From: an uncultured Algibacter sp.
GTDB lineage: Bacteria; Bacteroidota; Bacteroidia; Flavobacteriales; Flavobacteriaceae
Direction: 5' to 3'
DNA: 64,000 nt
Assembly: GCF_947487605.1 (NCBI RefSeq)
Contig: NZ_CANKXK010000004.1
Coordinates: 62,001-126,000, forward strand
In this document: one piece after another, positions 42,730 through 51,002 of the stretch
How positions within the stretch are numbered: position 1 is the stretch's first letter
How the letters are laid out: every line of letters starts with the position of its first letter
Program-made: the position numbers and the translations under genes
Notes under the pieces: model-generated
Database searches by the model: none
Told to the model about the DNA's origin: nothing
What the model saw: the letters and a program-made list of their open reading frames with translations, nothing else

Positions 42730-44658
42730 TTACCAATTGGTATTATCTGCATTTTTTTTGCCATCAATAATACTTTGAACCACTTCAGGATTTAATAAGG
42801 TGCTAGTGTCGCCTAAATTAGAGATATCGTTATGTGCTATTTTTCTTAAAATGCGTCGCATTATTTTTCCAGAGCGTGTTTTAGGTAGCCCTTCGGTGAA
42901 TTGAATTTTATCTAACTTAGCAATTGGTCCTATGTGTTCGGTAATTATTTGATTTATTTCTTTTCTTAAGTTATTATGATCTCTGGTTTCACCAACATCC
43001 TTTAAAATAACATAACCATAAAGAGCATTACCTTTAACATCATGAGGAAAACCTACAATAGCCGATTCAGCCACTGCTGGATGTTCATTAACTGCATCTT
43101 CAATTGGAGCCGTGCCTAAGTTGTGTCCAGAGACAATAATAACATCATCAACACGTCCAGTTATTCTATAATAACCAACTTCATCTCGTAATGCACCATC
43201 TCCTGTAAAATATTTGTTTTCATAAGCAGAAAAGTAGGTGTCTTTATAGCGTTTATGATTTCCCCAAATGGTTCGGGCTATACTTGGCCATGGAAATTTA
43301 ACGCATAAGCGACCACTCACTTGATTGCCTTTAATTTCGTTACCATTTTCATCCATTAAAGTTGGTTGAATTCCAATAAAAGGGAGCGTAGCGTAAGTTG
43401 GTTTAGTAGGCGTTACAAATGGGATAGGGGTAATCATAATACCACCTGTTTCGGTTTGCCACCAAGTATCTACAATGGGACTTTGTTTTTTGCCAATATT
43501 ATCATTGTACCAATGCCAAGCTTCTTCATTTATAGGTTCTCCAACAGAGCCTAAAACTTTAAGTGATGATAAGTCATGTTTTTCAACTACTTCGAGGCCT
43601 TGTTTTGCAAGCGCTCTAATAGCAGTAGGAGCCGTATAAAATTGATTTATTTTGTGTTTTTCAACAATCTCCCAGAAGCGTCCGTAATCTGGATAACTAG
43701 GTACTCCTTCAAACATAACGGTTGTTGCTCCATTTGCTAATGGTCCATAAACAATATAACTATGTCCAGTAATCCAACCTATATCTGCTGTACACCAATA
43801 AATGTCGTCTTCTTTATATTGAAATACATTCTTAAAAGTGTAGGCAGTATAAACCATATAGCCTGCAGTTGTATGTACCATACCTTTAGGTTTCCCTGTA
43901 GAACCTGAAGTGTATAGAATGAAAAGAGGATCTTCTGCATCCATGATTTCTGCTTTGCAATCTATTGAAGCTTCATCTAAAAGGGGTTGTAGCCATTTGT
44001 CACGTCCATTTTGCATATTTATTCCAGAATGGATTCGTTTAGCTACTAAAACAGAATTGACTCCAGAGCAACTTTCTAGCGCTTCGTCAACGATGCCTTT
44101 AAGGTCTATTGTTTTAGGACCTCTGTAAGAGCCATCGCTTGTGATAACCATTTTACAATCTGAATCATTAATTCTTGTAGATAATGCTGTAGCTGAAAAC
44201 CCTGCGAAAACAACAGAATGTATAGCACCTATTCTAGCACAAGCTAATACAGAAATGGCTAGCTCTGGAATCATGGGTAGATATATGCAAACGCGATCTC
44301 CTTTTTTAATTCCTTCTTGTTTTAGCACATTTGCAAATCGATTTACACGTTCGCTAAGTTGTTTGTAAGTAATGTGTTCTGCTAGTTCGGATGGATTGTT
44401 AGGTTCAAATAGAATAGCCGTTTTGTTACCACGAGTAGCTAAATGCCTATCTATACAGTTTTCGGTAATATTAAGTTTAGCACCTTCAAACCATTTAATC
44501 TCTGGTTTAGAGAAGTCCCAACTCAACACATTGTTCCATTTTTTTTGCCACATAAAATGTTCCTCAGCAATTTCTTCCCAAAAGTGTTCAGGACATCTTA
44601 TCGATTTTCGGTATACTTGATAGTATTCTTCTAAGTGTTTTATGTGGTAATTACTCAT
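42730..44658 (-). CDS. acs: Acetate-CoA ligase
   Basis: The enzyme makes acetyl-CoA from acetate, ATP and CoA through an acetyl-adenylate. The 642 residues match the usual length. It shows the adenylate-forming YTSGSTGKPKGMVHTTAGY, the WWQTETGGIMITP motif, YFTGDGALRDEVGYY, and the C-terminal LPKTRSGKIMRRILRKIA with the acetylated Lys. It is monocistronic. The upstream 44659-44974 gap has no gene. Confidence 0.96.
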   Translation of the reverse strand: MSNYHIKHLEEYYQVYRKSIRCPEHFWEEIAEEHFMWQKKWNNVLSWDFSKPEIKWFEGAKLNITENCIDRHLATRGNKTAILFEPNNPSELAEHITYKQLSERVNRFANVLKQEGIKKGDRVCIYLPMIPELAISVLACARIGAIHSVVFAGFSATALSTRINDSDCKMVITSDGSYRGPKTIDLKGIVDEALESCSGVNSVLVAKRIHSGINMQNGRDKWLQPLLDEASIDCKAEIMDAEDPLFILYTSGSTGKPKGMVHTTAGYMVYTAYTFKNVFQYKEDDIYWCTADIGWITGHSYIVYGPLANGATTVMFEGVPSYPDYGRFWEIVEKHKINQFYTAPTAIRALAKQGLEVVEKHDLSSLKVLGSVGEPINEEAWHWYNDNIGKKQSPIVDTWWQTETGGIMITPIPFVTPTKPTYATLPFIGIQPTLMDENGNEIKGNQVSGRLCVKFPWPSIARTIWGNHKRYKDTYFSAYENKYFTGDGALRDEVGYYRITGRVDDVIIVSGHNLGTAPIEDAVNEHPAVAESAIVGFPHDVKGNALYGYVILKDVGETRDHNNLRKEINQIITEHIGPIAKLDKIQFTEGLPKTRSGKIMRRILRKIAHNDISNLGDTSTLLNPEVVQSIIDGKKNADNTNW

Positions 44659-44974
44659 GATTTATTGATTTTTTAATATCTAGTAGAGGTGTAATTAGAC
44701 TTTTATAAAAATATTTTTTATAAAGTATATATGCTAATATAATATAAAAAAGTTGCTACTACTAAAGCGTATAGCAAAGAAGATAGCTTATTTGTTATTG
44801 AGTTATTTTTAATATGAAAGAGATTAAAGTTATAAAGAAAATTAATATTAATCAATCGCCCCCATTTAATTCAATGTAATAAAAATAGTAGTTTGACAAT
44901 ATTAAAGTTAAAAGTGCTTAACAAATTCCGAATGATGTTAAGTTAGTAGAATTAATCGGGTGCCCTGTAAAAAC
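44659..44974. other. Gene-free gap between acs and tRNA-Phe
   Basis: This is a 316-bp very AT-rich interval. I see no reading frame with a recognisable start and family, no repeat shared with the rest of the window and no clear riboswitch. It likely holds the acs promoter and leader, but I could not find an exact TAnnTTTG on the minus strand. Confidence 0.6.
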
Positions 44975-45012
44975 AAAAAATCCCGTAAACAGTAATGTTT
45001 CGGGATTTTTTT
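44975..45012 (-). terminator. Intrinsic terminator of tRNA-Phe
   Basis: AAAAATCCCG with AAAC pairs with GTTT and CGGGATTTTT around a short loop, with one unpaired T. It lies 2 nt from the tRNA 3' end on the minus strand, and the long A/T tracts give it a U-tail in either direction. Confidence 0.85.
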
Positions 45013-45013
45013 G

Positions 45014-45086
45014 TGGTACCTCCAGGAATCGAACCAGGGACACAAGGATTTTCAGTCCTTTGCTCTACCAACTGAGCTAAGGTACC
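45014..45086 (-). tRNA. tRNA-Phe(GAA)
   Basis: The 73-nt class I tRNA has acceptor arms GGTACCT and AGGTACC with discriminator A at 45014, D-arm GCTCAGTTGGTAGAGC, anticodon loop CTGAAAA giving GAA, and T-arm CCTGGTTCGATTCCAGG. CCA is not encoded. A terminator follows directly. Confidence 0.97.
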
Positions 45087-45225
45087 TCGCCAAAGCGGAT
45101 GCAAATATATTCATTTTTATTATTCACCAAAAGAAAATTATAAAAAATAGTGTAGTTTATTTTGTAATGCACATCTTAAAAATTGTATCTCATTAAATAA
45201 GAGCGTTTACAAGGCTTTATTTTTG

Positions 45226-45233
45226 TAAATTTG
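45226..45233 (+). promoter_or_regulatory. Bacteroidota -7 element (TAAATTTG)
   Basis: The element is an exact TAnnTTTG ending 15 nt before the ATG at 45249. An in-frame TTG at 45231 lies inside it, which excludes that codon as the coaX start on this transcript. Confidence 0.6.
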
Positions 45234-45248
45234 ACGTTTTCTCGAAAA

Positions 45249-45977
45249 ATGAATTTAATAATAGATGTAGGAAATACGTTTGCTAAACTCGCAGTTTTTA
45301 GTGATGGTAAAATTGTAAAGAAAAAAACAGTAAAACCTGCATATATTTTGAAGCATGTTGAAGCCTTAATTGAGGCCTACCCATTAATAGAAAAGGGTAT
45401 AATTTCTTCGGTTGGTCAAGTGAATAATATTGATTTACAATTAATTAGTAACAAAATCTATCTATTAATTCTAGACACCACAACTAAACTTCCTTTTAAA
45501 AATAAATACGAAACCCCGAAAACCTTAGGGAAAGATCGTTTGGCTTTAGTGAGTGCCTCTGTATTAAAATTTCCAGAAGAGAACGTTCTTGTTATTGATG
45601 CTGGAAGTTGTATTACTTACGATTTTATTACAATAAAAAATGAATACTTAGGTGGTGCAATTTCACCTGGAATAAGAATGCGCTATAAAGCGTTAAATAA
45701 TTTAACGGCTAATTTACCATTGTTAGATACAGAAATGCCAAAGAATATTTTTGGCAATTCAACTAAAGAATCTATTAATTCGGGTGTTATTTATGGGGTT
45801 CTTAATGAAATTGATGGTGCAATTAATGCTTATAAACTAAAATATTCAGATTTAACAGTAATTTTAACAGGAGGAGATGCTAAATTCTTGTCTAAACAAT
45901 TAAAAAGTAGCATATTTGCCAACTCTAATTTCCTTTTAGAGGGATTGAACTATATTTTACAATTTAATTCAAATTAA
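45249..45977 (+). CDS. coaX: Type III pantothenate kinase
   Basis: It phosphorylates pantothenate in the first step of coenzyme A synthesis. The 242 residues show the ASKHA phosphate motifs MNLIIDVGNTFAKLAVF, GKDRLALVSASV, VIDAGSCITYDFI and GGAISPGIRMRYKAL, and TGGDAKFL near the C terminus. ATG 45249 is set by the promoter element upstream. The TAA overlaps the ATG of the next gene, so it leads an operon of envelope genes. Confidence 0.95.
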   Translation: MNLIIDVGNTFAKLAVFSDGKIVKKKTVKPAYILKHVEALIEAYPLIEKGIISSVGQVNNIDLQLISNKIYLLILDTTTKLPFKNKYETPKTLGKDRLALVSASVLKFPEENVLVIDAGSCITYDFITIKNEYLGGAISPGIRMRYKALNNLTANLPLLDTEMPKNIFGNSTKESINSGVIYGVLNEIDGAINAYKLKYSDLTVILTGGDAKFLSKQLKSSIFANSNFLLEGLNYILQFNSN

Positions 45978-47287
45978 TGATTAAAAAACTTGTATTAGTT
46001 TTTATTGCTGTTTTTGCAATTCAAAGTTACGCACAAGAGGGTACAGCCTCACCATATTCTTTCTACGGTATTGGAAGCTTAAAATTTAAAGGTACTGTCG
46101 AGAATAGAAGTATGGGAGGTATAAGTATTTACAATGATAGTATTCATGTAAACTTGAGAAATCCAGCATCTTATGCAACCAATAATTTAAATTTTTATGG
46201 TAACGAAAGTAGACCAGTTAAGTTTTCGGTTGGGGGTAGTTATTCTTCTATAGATTTAAAAAGTAGTTCTTCTGAAGGAACTGCAAACGCTACAACTTTT
46301 GATTATTTAGCGCTGTCCATTCCTGTTGGAAAATTTGGATTTGGGTTTGGAATTCTACCATTTACATCGGTAGGTTATAAGTTAGAATCTCTTAATAGTA
46401 ATGGCGATATTGAAAATAGATTTCAAGGAGAAGGCGGTTTAAATAAAACTTATTTAGGTGTTGGTTATCAAATTGCTAAAGGATTAAGTATTGGTATAGA
46501 TGCTAATTACAATTTTGGGAATATTCAAAACAGTACTATCGAGATTAATTATGATACAGAAAATGTGCCTTTACAATACCAATCTCGTGAAAACAACAGA
46601 TCAGATTTAAGTGGTTTAAGTTTTAATTTTGGGTTGTCTTACAAAGCGATGTTAAATGAGAAATTAGAATTTGTTTCTGGACTTACATATACACCAGAAA
46701 GTAGTTTGACTTCTATAAACGAACGTTCTTTTTCAACGGTTTCTCTAGGCTCTAACGGTAACGAATTTGTAATAAATACTATTGAAACAGATTTAGAAGC
46801 CCAAGGATTATTAGAAACAGATCTTACATTACCATCTAAATTATCCCTTGGCGCAGGAATAGGACAGCCTAGAAAATGGTTTGTAGGTGCAGAGTATACA
46901 TCTCAAAAAACTAGTAATTTTTCAAATCCATTATATACAAGTAGTGCAACAACTTACGAAGATGGTTCTACATTTTCGTTAGGAGGCTTTTATATTCCGC
47001 GATATAATTCGTTTAGTGGTTATTTTAAACGAACTGTTTATAGAGCTGGTTTACGTTACGAAAAAACAGGTTTAATTATAAATAACGAATCTATTAACGA
47101 GTTTGGCATATCTTTTGGAGTAGGATTACCAGTTGGTGCAGTAACATCGTTTTCAAATATAAATCTAGGAGTAGAAATTGGAAAACGTGGGACTACCAAT
47201 AACAACTTAATAGAAGAGAATTTTATAAATTTCCAAATAAGTTTATCTTTGAACGATAGATGGTTTGTTAAAAGGAAATATAACTAA
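45977..47287 (+). CDS. Outer membrane beta-barrel protein
   Basis: The 436-residue protein has a signal peptide (cleavage after SYAQ) and many alternating amphipathic strands, with an Asn/Gly-rich N-terminal region (GIGSLKFKGTVENRSMGGIS and NLRNPASYA). This resembles FadL/OmpP1-like or PorV-like barrels of Bacteroidota. No ligand can be read. It is coupled to coaX by a TAATG overlap, and the order coaX-OMP-TPR-lptC recurs in flavobacteria, from what I recall. Confidence 0.75.
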   Translation: MIKKLVLVFIAVFAIQSYAQEGTASPYSFYGIGSLKFKGTVENRSMGGISIYNDSIHVNLRNPASYATNNLNFYGNESRPVKFSVGGSYSSIDLKSSSSEGTANATTFDYLALSIPVGKFGFGFGILPFTSVGYKLESLNSNGDIENRFQGEGGLNKTYLGVGYQIAKGLSIGIDANYNFGNIQNSTIEINYDTENVPLQYQSRENNRSDLSGLSFNFGLSYKAMLNEKLEFVSGLTYTPESSLTSINERSFSTVSLGSNGNEFVINTIETDLEAQGLLETDLTLPSKLSLGAGIGQPRKWFVGAEYTSQKTSNFSNPLYTSSATTYEDGSTFSLGGFYIPRYNSFSGYFKRTVYRAGLRYEKTGLIINNESINEFGISFGVGLPVGAVTSFSNINLGVEIGKRGTTNNNLIEENFINFQISLSLNDRWFVKRKYN

Positions 47288-47305
47288 CAGCGTTAAATTA
47301 TTATC

Positions 47306-48688
47306 ATGAAGACGAAAATTACATTATTATTAACAGTATTATTTTTAGCATTTAATATAAGTTTTGCACAACAAGACGAAGAGTGCATGACAAAGCTTTC
47401 CATCTTTCACGAATATGTAAAAGCTAAAAATTATGATGCTGCTTATGAGCCTTGGATGGCTGTAAGAAACAAATGCCCTAAGTTTAATAACGCCATTTAT
47501 ATAGATGGGGAAAAAATATTAAAAGATAAAATAGATAAAACTTCGGGTGCAGATCAAATAACCTATATCAACGATCTTTTAAAACTTTGGGAACAACGTG
47601 CACAGTATTTTGCTAGTAAAACAGCAAAAGGAGAATATGCGGCAAAAGCTTGTCAATTAATGTATGACAATAAAGAGGTTCTTGGAAAAACAGATTTAGA
47701 ATTGTACGAGTGCTATGATGCTGCTTATAAACTAGATAAAGCTACGTTTACAAACCCTAAAAGCTTATATACTTATTTCTCTTTAATGGTAGATTTGTTT
47801 GATGCTAAAAAGAAATCAGATTCAGATTTATTTAATAAATATGATGATGTAGTTGAAAAAGTTGAAGATGAAGTTAAAAATTATTCAAGTAAAGTAAATA
47901 AGTTAATTGCTAAGGAAGATGCTGGAACAGCATTGACAAGCAAGGAAAAAAGATATAAAAAATCTTATGAAAGTTACTTAAAGGCTTACGATAAAATTTC
48001 TGGTAGTATCGATTCTAAATTAGGTGATAGAGCAAATTGCGAAAACTTAATTCCTTTATATACTAAAGATTTTGAAGCTAATAAAGGTGATGCTTTGTGG
48101 TTACAAAGAGCTGCTGGAAAAATGTCTGAAAAAGAATGTACAGACGATCCATTATTTTTCAAGCTAGTAAATGCATACCATGAGTTAAGTCCTTCTGCAA
48201 ATTCAGCATATTATTTAGGGATTTTAAAAGATAAAGAAGGAAAACCAAATGAAGCTATTGCATTTTATAAGCAAGCAATTGATTTAGAAACAGACGATTT
48301 TAAAAAATCGAAACTTAACAATAGAATAGGTTTAAAATTAAAAGCTAAGCACAGATACGGTCAAGCTAGAGGGTTCTTTAGAGAAGCTTTAAAATTAAAT
48401 CCTTCTAACGGACGTCCACATTTATCTATAGCAGCTATGTATGCTGCGAGCGCTAAAGATTGTGGAGATACTAACTTTAATAAAAGAGCGGTTTATTGGT
48501 TAGCAGCAGACGAAGCTAGAAAAGCAGCACGAGTAGATGCTACATTATCAAAAGCAGCTTCTCAATCTGTAGCAAATTACATGGCTAAGGCACCAAGTAA
48601 AGCAGAAATATTTAGTTGTGGATGTTCTGGACAAGTTATTAAAGTTGGATGCTGGATAGGTTTGTCAGTTACAGTTCCTAAAATCTAA
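47306..48688 (+). CDS. Secreted TPR-repeat protein
   Basis: The 460-residue protein has a signal peptide (cleavage after ISFAQ) and helical TPR-like repeats, clearest at about 300-380 (ANSAYYLGILKDKEGKPNEA, NNRIGLKLKAKHRYGQARGF, LNPSNGRPHLSIAAMY). The N-terminal half is Lys-rich and helical, with a possible coiled coil near 170-215. It presumably acts in the periplasm as a scaffold. A perfect terminator starts 30 nt after its stop codon, already inside the next gene. Confidence 0.82.
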   Translation: MKTKITLLLTVLFLAFNISFAQQDEECMTKLSIFHEYVKAKNYDAAYEPWMAVRNKCPKFNNAIYIDGEKILKDKIDKTSGADQITYINDLLKLWEQRAQYFASKTAKGEYAAKACQLMYDNKEVLGKTDLELYECYDAAYKLDKATFTNPKSLYTYFSLMVDLFDAKKKSDSDLFNKYDDVVEKVEDEVKNYSSKVNKLIAKEDAGTALTSKEKRYKKSYESYLKAYDKISGSIDSKLGDRANCENLIPLYTKDFEANKGDALWLQRAAGKMSEKECTDDPLFFKLVNAYHELSPSANSAYYLGILKDKEGKPNEAIAFYKQAIDLETDDFKKSKLNNRIGLKLKAKHRYGQARGFFREALKLNPSNGRPHLSIAAMYAASAKDCGDTNFNKRAVYWLAADEARKAARVDATLSKAASQSVANYMAKAPSKAEIFSCGCSGQVIKVGCWIGLSVTVPKI

Positions 48689-49243
48689 ATGAAGGTATTT
48701 TTAAAATATAATTTTTTAAACATAGTCACCATATTTATGGTGACTATGTTTTTTTCATGTAAGGACAACTTTAACGATGTTCAAAAAATGGGTATTTCAG
48801 AAAATGAGCCTATTGGAGTTGCCGAAAACATCAATTTAAAGTATACAGATTCAGGTAAAATAGAAGCAATTTTACTTAGCCCTAAAATGTTAGATTACTC
48901 TAATCGAGAGTTTGCATTTAATGAATTTCCCGATGGTATTATTTTAGATGTTTTCGATGATAAAAATCAAAAAAGTGTTATTGTTTCAGATTATGCGATT
49001 GTATACAATAAAACAGATTTAATTGATTTGCAAGGTAATGTTAGAATTGCAACACATAGTCAAGACACGTTGTTTGCAGAACAACTATATTTCGATAAAA
49101 AGCGAGAATGGCTCTTTACAAACAAACCAGTTACCTTTAGAACAGGTTCCGATGTTATTAATGGAAACGGATTCGATTCTGACACAAAGTTTACAAACGC
49201 TAGAGTGCTAGAAGTTACTGGTATTATTAGCGTAGATGAATAA
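48689..49243 (+). CDS. lptC: LptC-like LPS-export lipoprotein
   Basis: The 184-residue protein has a lipobox in MVTMFFSCKDN (Cys24) and the LptC/OstA-type jelly-roll fold, with LKYTDSGKIEAILLSPKML, YSNREFAFNEFPDGIILDVF and ADQLYFDKKREWL-like repeats (actual FAEQLYFDKKREWLFTNKP). In other bacteria LptC links the ABC exporter to the periplasmic bridge. The start ATG 48689 follows the TPR stop directly. A perfect hairpin with a T-run occupies codons 10-22, inside the signal sequence, which is unusual. Confidence 0.88.
   Translation: MKVFLKYNFLNIVTIFMVTMFFSCKDNFNDVQKMGISENEPIGVAENINLKYTDSGKIEAILLSPKMLDYSNREFAFNEFPDGIILDVFDDKNQKSVIVSDYAIVYNKTDLIDLQGNVRIATHSQDTLFAEQLYFDKKREWLFTNKPVTFRTGSDVINGNGFDSDTKFTNARVLEVTGIISVDE
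48718..48755 (+). terminator. Perfect intrinsic terminator inside lptC signal sequence
   Basis: AAACATAGTCACCAT (48718-48732) and ATGGTGACTATGTTT (48737-48751) form a perfect 15-bp stem with loop ATTT, followed by a run of seven T's to 48755. It sits 30 nt after the TPR stop but within codons 10-22 of lptC. It could end the TPR transcript or act as an attenuator when lptC is not translated. Confidence 0.85.
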
Positions 49244-49262
49244 CAAGCATTTCTTATTTTAT

Positions 49263-49270
49263 TATCTTTG
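49263..49270 (+). promoter_or_regulatory. Bacteroidota -7 element (TATCTTTG)
   Basis: The element is an exact TAnnTTTG ending 16 nt before the ATG at 49287. It would give the small membrane protein and corC an independent promoter. Confidence 0.6.
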
Positions 49271-49286
49271 CAAATAAATATTACCA

Positions 49287-49481
49287 ATGAAATATTCAAA
49301 GTTTTTTCAATATGCCTATTTAATATTTGCAGCACTTTTTATTTACGATGCAATAGATAAGTATTTTAACCAGGGTGTTGTTGCTTACACATCTTTATTA
49401 CTAGGTGCTACGGCAGTATTTATGTTTTTCTTTAAAAGAAAATTTGCTAAAAAGTTTGATAAAAAAGATCCATCAAACTAA
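49287..49481 (+). CDS. Small two-helix membrane protein
   Basis: This 64-residue protein has two hydrophobic segments (about 8-24, FQYAYLIFAALFIYDAI, and 32-47, AYTSLLLGATAVFMFF) and a Lys-rich C terminus, so it is likely an inner-membrane protein with its basic tail in the cytoplasm. I know no function. The stop codon abuts the corC start (TAAATG), so it is co-translated with corC. It looks like a conserved hypothetical of the family. Confidence 0.78.
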   Translation: MKYSKFFQYAYLIFAALFIYDAIDKYFNQGVVAYTSLLLGATAVFMFFFKRKFAKKFDKKDPSN

Positions 49482-50771
49482 ATGAGTACCGAGGTTATTG
49501 TCATTATTTTATCCTTATTACTTTCAGCTTTTTTCTCAGGTATGGAGATTGCTTATGTGTCTTCAAATAAAATCCATATAGAAATTGAAAAAAAGCAAGA
49601 GGGGCTATTAGCTAAAATATTAGGAAAACTTACTACAAAACCATCCAAATTTATTGCAACAATGCTTATTGGTAACAATATAGCATTAGTTATTTATGGA
49701 TTGTTTATGGGAGACTTATTAATGAATTGGTTTTTGTCTTTGCTTCCAACTTCTTCGGTTTTTATAAATTATATGCTAAGCGATTTAAGCTTATTATCAC
49801 AAACCATTATTTCTACCATTATAATATTAATTACTGCAGAATTTTTGCCAAAAGTGTTTTTTCAAATTTATTCTAATACGCTTATTAAGGCATTAGCATT
49901 ACCTGCTTATATTTTTTATGTTTTATTCACGTATGTTTCAGATTTTGTAATGTGGATATCAGATACTGTTTTAAGATTGTTTTTTAAAACAGAAGGCGAT
50001 CAAATTCAATTAGCATTTACTAAAGTGGAATTAGGAAACTACATTAGTGAACAAATGGAATCTGTTGAAGAGCATGACGAAGTAGATTCCGAGATTCAAA
50101 TATTTCAAAATGCATTGGAATTTTCAGAAGTTAAAGCTCGGGAGGTTATGGTGCCTAGAACCGAAATTATTGCGGTTGAAATAAATGAATCACTAAAAAC
50201 GCTTAATGCCATTTTTACAGAGTCTGGCCGTACTAAGATTTTAGTATACAAAGAAACTATTGACGACATTTTGGGTTACGTACATTCATTTGAGCTCTTC
50301 AAGAAACCAAAAACGATTAAATCGGCAATGCTTCCTGTTGAGTTTATACCAGAAACTGTACTAATAAAAGATGTGCTAAATGTATTAACTAAAAAGCACA
50401 AAAGTATTGCAGTAGTTTTAGACGAATATGGTGGTACTTCAGGAATTATGACGGTTGAAGACATTGTTGAAGAGCTTTTTGGAGAAATTGAAGATGAGCA
50501 TGATACTGTTGATTTAATAGAAGAGAAAATAGAAGATGATACCTACAATCTTTCAGCACGATTGGAAGTTGATTATATAAATGAAACCTATAAGTTAAAT
50601 CTTCCAGAAAACGAAAATTACGAAACTTTAGGAGGGTTAATTGTTAATCATACCGAAGAAATACCAGAACAAAACGAGATTGTAATTATTGAAAATTTTC
50701 AGTTTACAATTTTAGAAGTTTCAACTACAAAAATTGATCTTGTAGAACTTAAAATTTTAGAAGAAGATTAG
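49482..50771 (+). CDS. CorC/HlyC-family CNNM-CBS transporter
   Basis: The 429-residue membrane protein has an N-terminal CNNM (DUF21) domain with about four helices (about 1-190), a pair of CBS domains (about 205-325, VPRTEIIAVEIN and IAVVLDEYGGTSGIMTVEDI) and a C-terminal CorC_HlyC domain (about 345-425). Such proteins export Mg2+ or related cations. It is directly downstream of the small membrane protein. Confidence 0.92.
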   Translation: MSTEVIVIILSLLLSAFFSGMEIAYVSSNKIHIEIEKKQEGLLAKILGKLTTKPSKFIATMLIGNNIALVIYGLFMGDLLMNWFLSLLPTSSVFINYMLSDLSLLSQTIISTIIILITAEFLPKVFFQIYSNTLIKALALPAYIFYVLFTYVSDFVMWISDTVLRLFFKTEGDQIQLAFTKVELGNYISEQMESVEEHDEVDSEIQIFQNALEFSEVKAREVMVPRTEIIAVEINESLKTLNAIFTESGRTKILVYKETIDDILGYVHSFELFKKPKTIKSAMLPVEFIPETVLIKDVLNVLTKKHKSIAVVLDEYGGTSGIMTVEDIVEELFGEIEDEHDTVDLIEEKIEDDTYNLSARLEVDYINETYKLNLPENENYETLGGLIVNHTEEIPEQNEIVIIENFQFTILEVSTTKIDLVELKILEED

Positions 50772-50931
50772 ATTTTAGTGTTCTGTATGCTTTAATAAGT
50801 TGGTGCCCTTAGTGTATATCTTATTTAATAGCTTGAAATCTATGACTTGGTTCAACAATTTTCAGTGAACAAAACCCAGTTAAGCCTTTTATTATTAAAT
50901 AGAAAATGGTATTTTCGCGCACGATATTTTT

Positions 50932-50951
50932 GTCAAATCGTAATTTTTGAC
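50932..50951. promoter_or_regulatory. Inverted repeat GTCAAA-N8-TTTGAC upstream of ppiD
   Basis: GTCAAA and TTTGAC are perfect arms spaced by 8 nt, about 50 bp before the ppiD ATG. The right arm overlaps a TAATTTTTG stretch that resembles, but does not exactly match, the -7 consensus. It might be an operator. The remaining 231-bp gap holds nothing else I recognise. Confidence 0.3.
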
Positions 50952-51002
50952 AAGTAAATTAACAAGCAATTTCCCTTTTGGAATATAAAATTTAAATGAC
51001 AG

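Noticed and set aside
44659-44974. A riboswitch or small RNA upstream of acs
   Set aside because: The gap is AT-rich, but I found no conserved motif or strong stem besides the tRNA-Phe terminator.
45231-45248. TTG start that would extend CoaX by six residues
   Set aside because: It lies inside the -7 element, and the conserved protein begins MNLIIDVGNT.
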